This document shows, in pieces, positions 7,450-9,151 of a stretch of DNA of 9,151 nt. Position 1 is the stretch's first letter; the number at the start of each line of letters is the position of its first letter. The stretch is taken from NCBI GenBank assembly GCA_947174375.1, contig CAMWIS010000059.1:1-9151 (forward strand), given 5' to 3'. The DNA is from an uncultured Bacteroidales bacterium. GTDB taxonomy: Bacteria > Bacteroidota > Bacteroidia > Bacteroidales > P3. A program made the translations under genes and the position numbers. Under the pieces are notes generated by a model. The model did no database searches and was not told where the DNA came from. It saw nothing but the letters and a program-made list of their open reading frames with translations.

Positions 7450-7461
7450 GCCATACTTTTG
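7430..7461 (+). promoter_or_regulatory. Promoter of the tRNA-tuf operon
   Basis: TTTG at 7430-7433 supplies the -33 TTG. After exactly 20 nt comes TACTTTTG (7454-7461), a perfect TAnnTTTG -7 box. The predicted start, about 7 nt downstream, lies some 20-25 nt before the first tRNA-Thr. This is the best promoter in the window together with that of tRNA-Ala, as expected for a highly expressed translation operon. No comparable promoter was found directly before tuf, so tuf is probably read through the tRNAs. Confidence 0.85.
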
Positions 7462-7490
7462 CAATCCTTTTTGATGAAGGGCGTGCCTAA

Positions 7491-7564
7491 GCCAATGTAG
7501 CTCAGTTGGCCAGAGCAGCTGATTTGTAATCAGCCGGTCGGGGGTTCGAATCCCTTCATTGGCT
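7491..7564 (+). tRNA. tRNA-Thr (anticodon TGT)
   Basis: The 74-nt cloverleaf has acceptor GCCAATG/CATTGGC and discriminator T73. The anticodon stem GCTGA/TCAGC encloses loop TTTGTAA, giving anticodon TGT for ACA and related threonine codons. The T-stem GGGGG/CCCTT includes two G-U pairs around loop TTCGAAT. CCA is not encoded. It is first of four tRNAs ahead of tuf and corresponds in position to thrU of the E. coli tufB operon. The spacer to the next tRNA is 73 nt, longer than the other spacers in the cluster. Confidence 0.96.
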
Positions 7565-7637
7565 CACTAAGGAAGTGGGAAAGGAAAAGTGCTGTAAAGC
7601 TTAGAACGCAACGAAACGAAGATTGGTGTTGTAACCC

Positions 7638-7719
7638 GGGGGGATTCCAGAGCGGTCAAATGGACCAGACTGTAAATCTGTCGGCTTAGCCTTCGGAGGT
7701 TCGAATCCTCCTCCCCCCA
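7638..7719 (+). tRNA. tRNA-Tyr (anticodon GTA)
   Basis: This 82-nt class II tRNA has a long variable arm, as bacterial tRNA-Tyr does. The acceptor is GGGGGGA/TCCCCCC with discriminator A73. The stem CCAGA/TCTGT encloses loop CTGTAAA, giving anticodon GTA. The T-arm GGAGG TTCGAAT CCTCC is perfect. CCA is not encoded. It is second in the cluster, 13 nt before tRNA-Gly, and corresponds to tyrU in the E. coli order. Confidence 0.96.
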
Positions 7720-7732
7720 CACCAGCACTTAG

Positions 7733-7805
7733 GCGGAAGTAGCTCATTTGGTAGAGCGATAGCCTTCCAAGCTATAGGTGGCGGGTTCGAGCCCCGTCTT
7801 CCGCT
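7733..7805 (+). tRNA. tRNA-Gly (anticodon TCC)
   Basis: The 73-nt cloverleaf has acceptor GCGGAAG/CTTCCGC and discriminator T73, usual for bacterial glycine tRNA. The anticodon stem ATAGC/GCTAT encloses loop CTTCCAA, giving anticodon TCC for GGA/GGG. CCA is not encoded. It lies only 5 nt before the next tRNA-Thr, so both must come from one processed precursor. It corresponds to glyT in the E. coli order. Confidence 0.96.
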
Positions 7806-7810
7806 CGCTT

Positions 7811-7882
<72 letters not shown>

Positions 7883-7888
7883 CAAAGT

Positions 7889-7905
7889 GCCCCGAAAGGG
7901 GTTTT
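7889..7905 (+). promoter_or_regulatory. Small hairpin between tRNA-Thr and tuf
   Basis: CCCC (7890-7893) and GGGG (7898-7901) enclose a GAAA tetraloop of the stable GNRA class and are followed by TTTT (7902-7905). The form resembles a short rho-independent terminator, but a 4-5 bp stem with four U residues should be leaky. It lies 7 nt after the tRNA-Thr 3' end and may instead mark an RNase processing site or protect the tuf mRNA end. The structure is seen directly; the function is inferred. Confidence 0.45.
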
Positions 7906-7921
7906 AGTGCTTAGATAGAAG

Positions 7922-7943
7922 ACATTGCAGATAAAACATTGCA
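7922..7943 (+). repeat. Tandem ACATTGCA direct repeat in the tuf leader
   Basis: ACATTGCA occurs at 7922-7929 and again at 7936-7943, a 14-nt period, in the A-rich untranslated leader of tuf. It could be chance in biased sequence or a small binding or processing element; nothing further supports a role. Confidence 0.4.
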
Positions 7944-7979
7944 AACAAAATAAGTCTAAACATTTAAACAATTTGTAAT

Positions 7980-9151
7980 ATGGCAAAAGAAAATTTCGTA
8001 CGTACTAAACCGCACGTAAACGTTGGTACGATCGGACACGTTGACCACGGTAAAACGACTTTGACCGCCGCTATCACGACGGTTTTGGCCGCCAAAGGTC
8101 TTTCTGAACTGAAATCCTTCGATGCGATCGACAACGCGCCCGAAGAAAAGGAAAGAGGTATTACCATCAATACTTCCCATATCGAGTATCAGACGGAAAG
8201 CCGTCACTATGCGCACGTTGACTGCCCGGGCCACGCCGACTACGTTAAGAACATGGTAACGGGTGCCGCTCAGATGGACGGTGCCATCCTCGTTGTAGCT
8301 GCCACCGACGGTCCCATGCCCCAGACGCGTGAACACATCCTGTTGGCCCGTCAGGTAGGTGTACCCCGTATCGTGGTTTTCATGAACAAGGTTGACTTGG
8401 TTGACGACCCCGAGCTGTTGGACTTGGTTGAAATGGAAATCCGTGAACTGTTGACGTTCTACGGTTTCGACGGCGACAACACGCCTATCATCCGCGGTTC
8501 CGCTTTGGGTGGTTTGAACAACGAACCGAAGTGGGTTGAAAAGATCGTTGAATTGATGGATGCGGTTGACACCTGGATTCCGCTGCCTCCGCGTGACATC
8601 GACAAAGACTTCCTGATGCCGATCGAAGACGTGTTCTCGATCACCGGTCGTGGTACCGTTGCCACGGGTCGTGTTGAATCCGGCGTTGTTAACTCCGGCG
8701 ACCCCGTTGACATCATCGGTATGGGTGCTGAAAAACTGAAATCCACGGTAACGGGTGTTGAAATGTTCCGTAAGATTTTGGACCGCGGCGAAGCCGGCGA
8801 CAACGTTGGTCTGTTGCTCCGTGGTATCGACAAGGATCAGATCCGTCGTGGTATGGTTATCGCGAAACCGGGTTCCGTAACCCCGCACAAGCACTTCAAG
8901 GCTGAAGTTTATATCTTGAAGAAAGAAGAAGGTGGCCGTCACACGCCGTTCCACAACAAATACCGTCCGCAGTTCTACTTCAGAACGACCGACGTAACCG
9001 GCGAAATCACGCTGCCGGCCGGTGTTGAAATGGTAATGCCCGGCGATAACTTGACGATTGAAGTGAACTTGATCGCTGAAATCGCCATGAACAAGAACCT
9101 CCGCTTCGCTATCCGTGAAGGTGGTAGAACGGTAGGTGCCGGTCAGGTAAC
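7980..9151 (+). CDS. tuf: Translation elongation factor Tu (3' end cut by window)
   Basis: EF-Tu delivers aminoacyl-tRNA to the ribosomal A site as a GTP ternary complex. The open frame gives 390 residues with no stop, so the window ends a few codons before the expected length of about 395. GTPase motifs are intact: G1 GHVDHGKT (19-26), G2 RGITI (59-63) with T62, G3 DCPGH (81-85), G4 NKVD (136-139) and G5 SAL (174-176). Domains 2 and 3 follow, including the conserved GRGTVATGR and the C-terminal REGGRTVGAGQV just before the edge. The ATG at 7980 gives the standard N-terminus; the leader is A-rich without a Shine-Dalgarno site. Codon use favours GGT, GTT and CGT compared with the GC-richer sbcC, consistent with very high expression. 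It is the last gene of the tRNA-Thr-Tyr-Gly-Thr transcription unit. Confidence 0.98.
   Translation, partial: MAKENFVRTKPHVNVGTIGHVDHGKTTLTAAITTVLAAKGLSELKSFDAIDNAPEEKERGITINTSHIEYQTESRHYAHVDCPGHADYVKNMVTGAAQMDGAILVVAATDGPMPQTREHILLARQVGVPRIVVFMNKVDLVDDPELLDLVEMEIRELLTFYGFDGDNTPIIRGSALGGLNNEPKWVEKIVELMDAVDTWIPLPPRDIDKDFLMPIEDVFSITGRGTVATGRVESGVVNSGDPVDIIGMGAEKLKSTVTGVEMFRKILDRGEAGDNVGLLLRGIDKDQIRRGMVIAKPGSVTPHKHFKAEVYILKKEEGGRHTPFHNKYRPQFYFRTTDVTGEITLPAGVEMVMPGDNLTIEVNLIAEIAMNKNLRFAIREGGRTVGAGQV

Noticed and set aside
7956..8954. A 332-codon open frame on the minus strand opposite tuf
   Set aside because: It is the codon-aligned complement of tuf, open through strong codon bias. tuf itself is unmistakable.

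Overview
The window reads as ordinary chromosomal DNA from a GC-rich member of the Bacteroidota, most likely Bacteroidales-like. The evidence is a set of perfect TAnnTTTG -7 boxes (two with a TTG exactly 20 nt upstream), A-rich leaders mostly without Shine-Dalgarno sequences, and tRNA genes that do not encode CCA. Genus cannot be settled from this stretch. I found no CRISPR array, insertion sequence, phage gene or defence cassette.

Left part (1-4620): a tRNA-Arg(TCT) gene on the minus strand diverges from the sbcD-sbcC operon on the plus strand. SbcD (Mre11-type nuclease) and SbcC (Rad50-type SMC ATPase with a zinc hook) form one DNA end- and hairpin-processing complex. Their genes overlap by 4 nt behind a perfect AAGGAGG. 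A symmetrical hairpin at 4583-4617 can stop transcription from both sides.

Middle (4640-7269): a tRNA-Ala(GGC) gene on the minus strand has its own compact promoter. Upstream of it on the same strand is hppA, an 808-residue membrane-bound ion-pumping pyrophosphatase with its own terminator. The pump has a signal-peptide-like N-terminus, an unusual active-site signature, and a lysine at the position that separates K+-independent from K+-dependent enzymes. This fits a divergent H+-pumping branch of the family and is the most interesting biochemical point in the window.

Right part (7385-9151): a strong promoter preceded by helically phased A-tracts drives tRNA-Thr(TGT), tRNA-Tyr(GTA), tRNA-Gly(TCC), tRNA-Thr(GGT) and then tuf (elongation factor Tu). 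tuf is cut by the window end a few codons before its stop. This is the same order as thrU-tyrU-glyT-thrT-tufB in Escherichia coli. A small GAAA-loop hairpin between the last tRNA and tuf could act as a processing or attenuation site.

Overall these are housekeeping genes in four or five independent transcription units: DNA end processing, PPi-driven ion pumping, and translation. No convincing undescribed system was seen. The notable points are regulatory architecture and the subtype of the pyrophosphatase.
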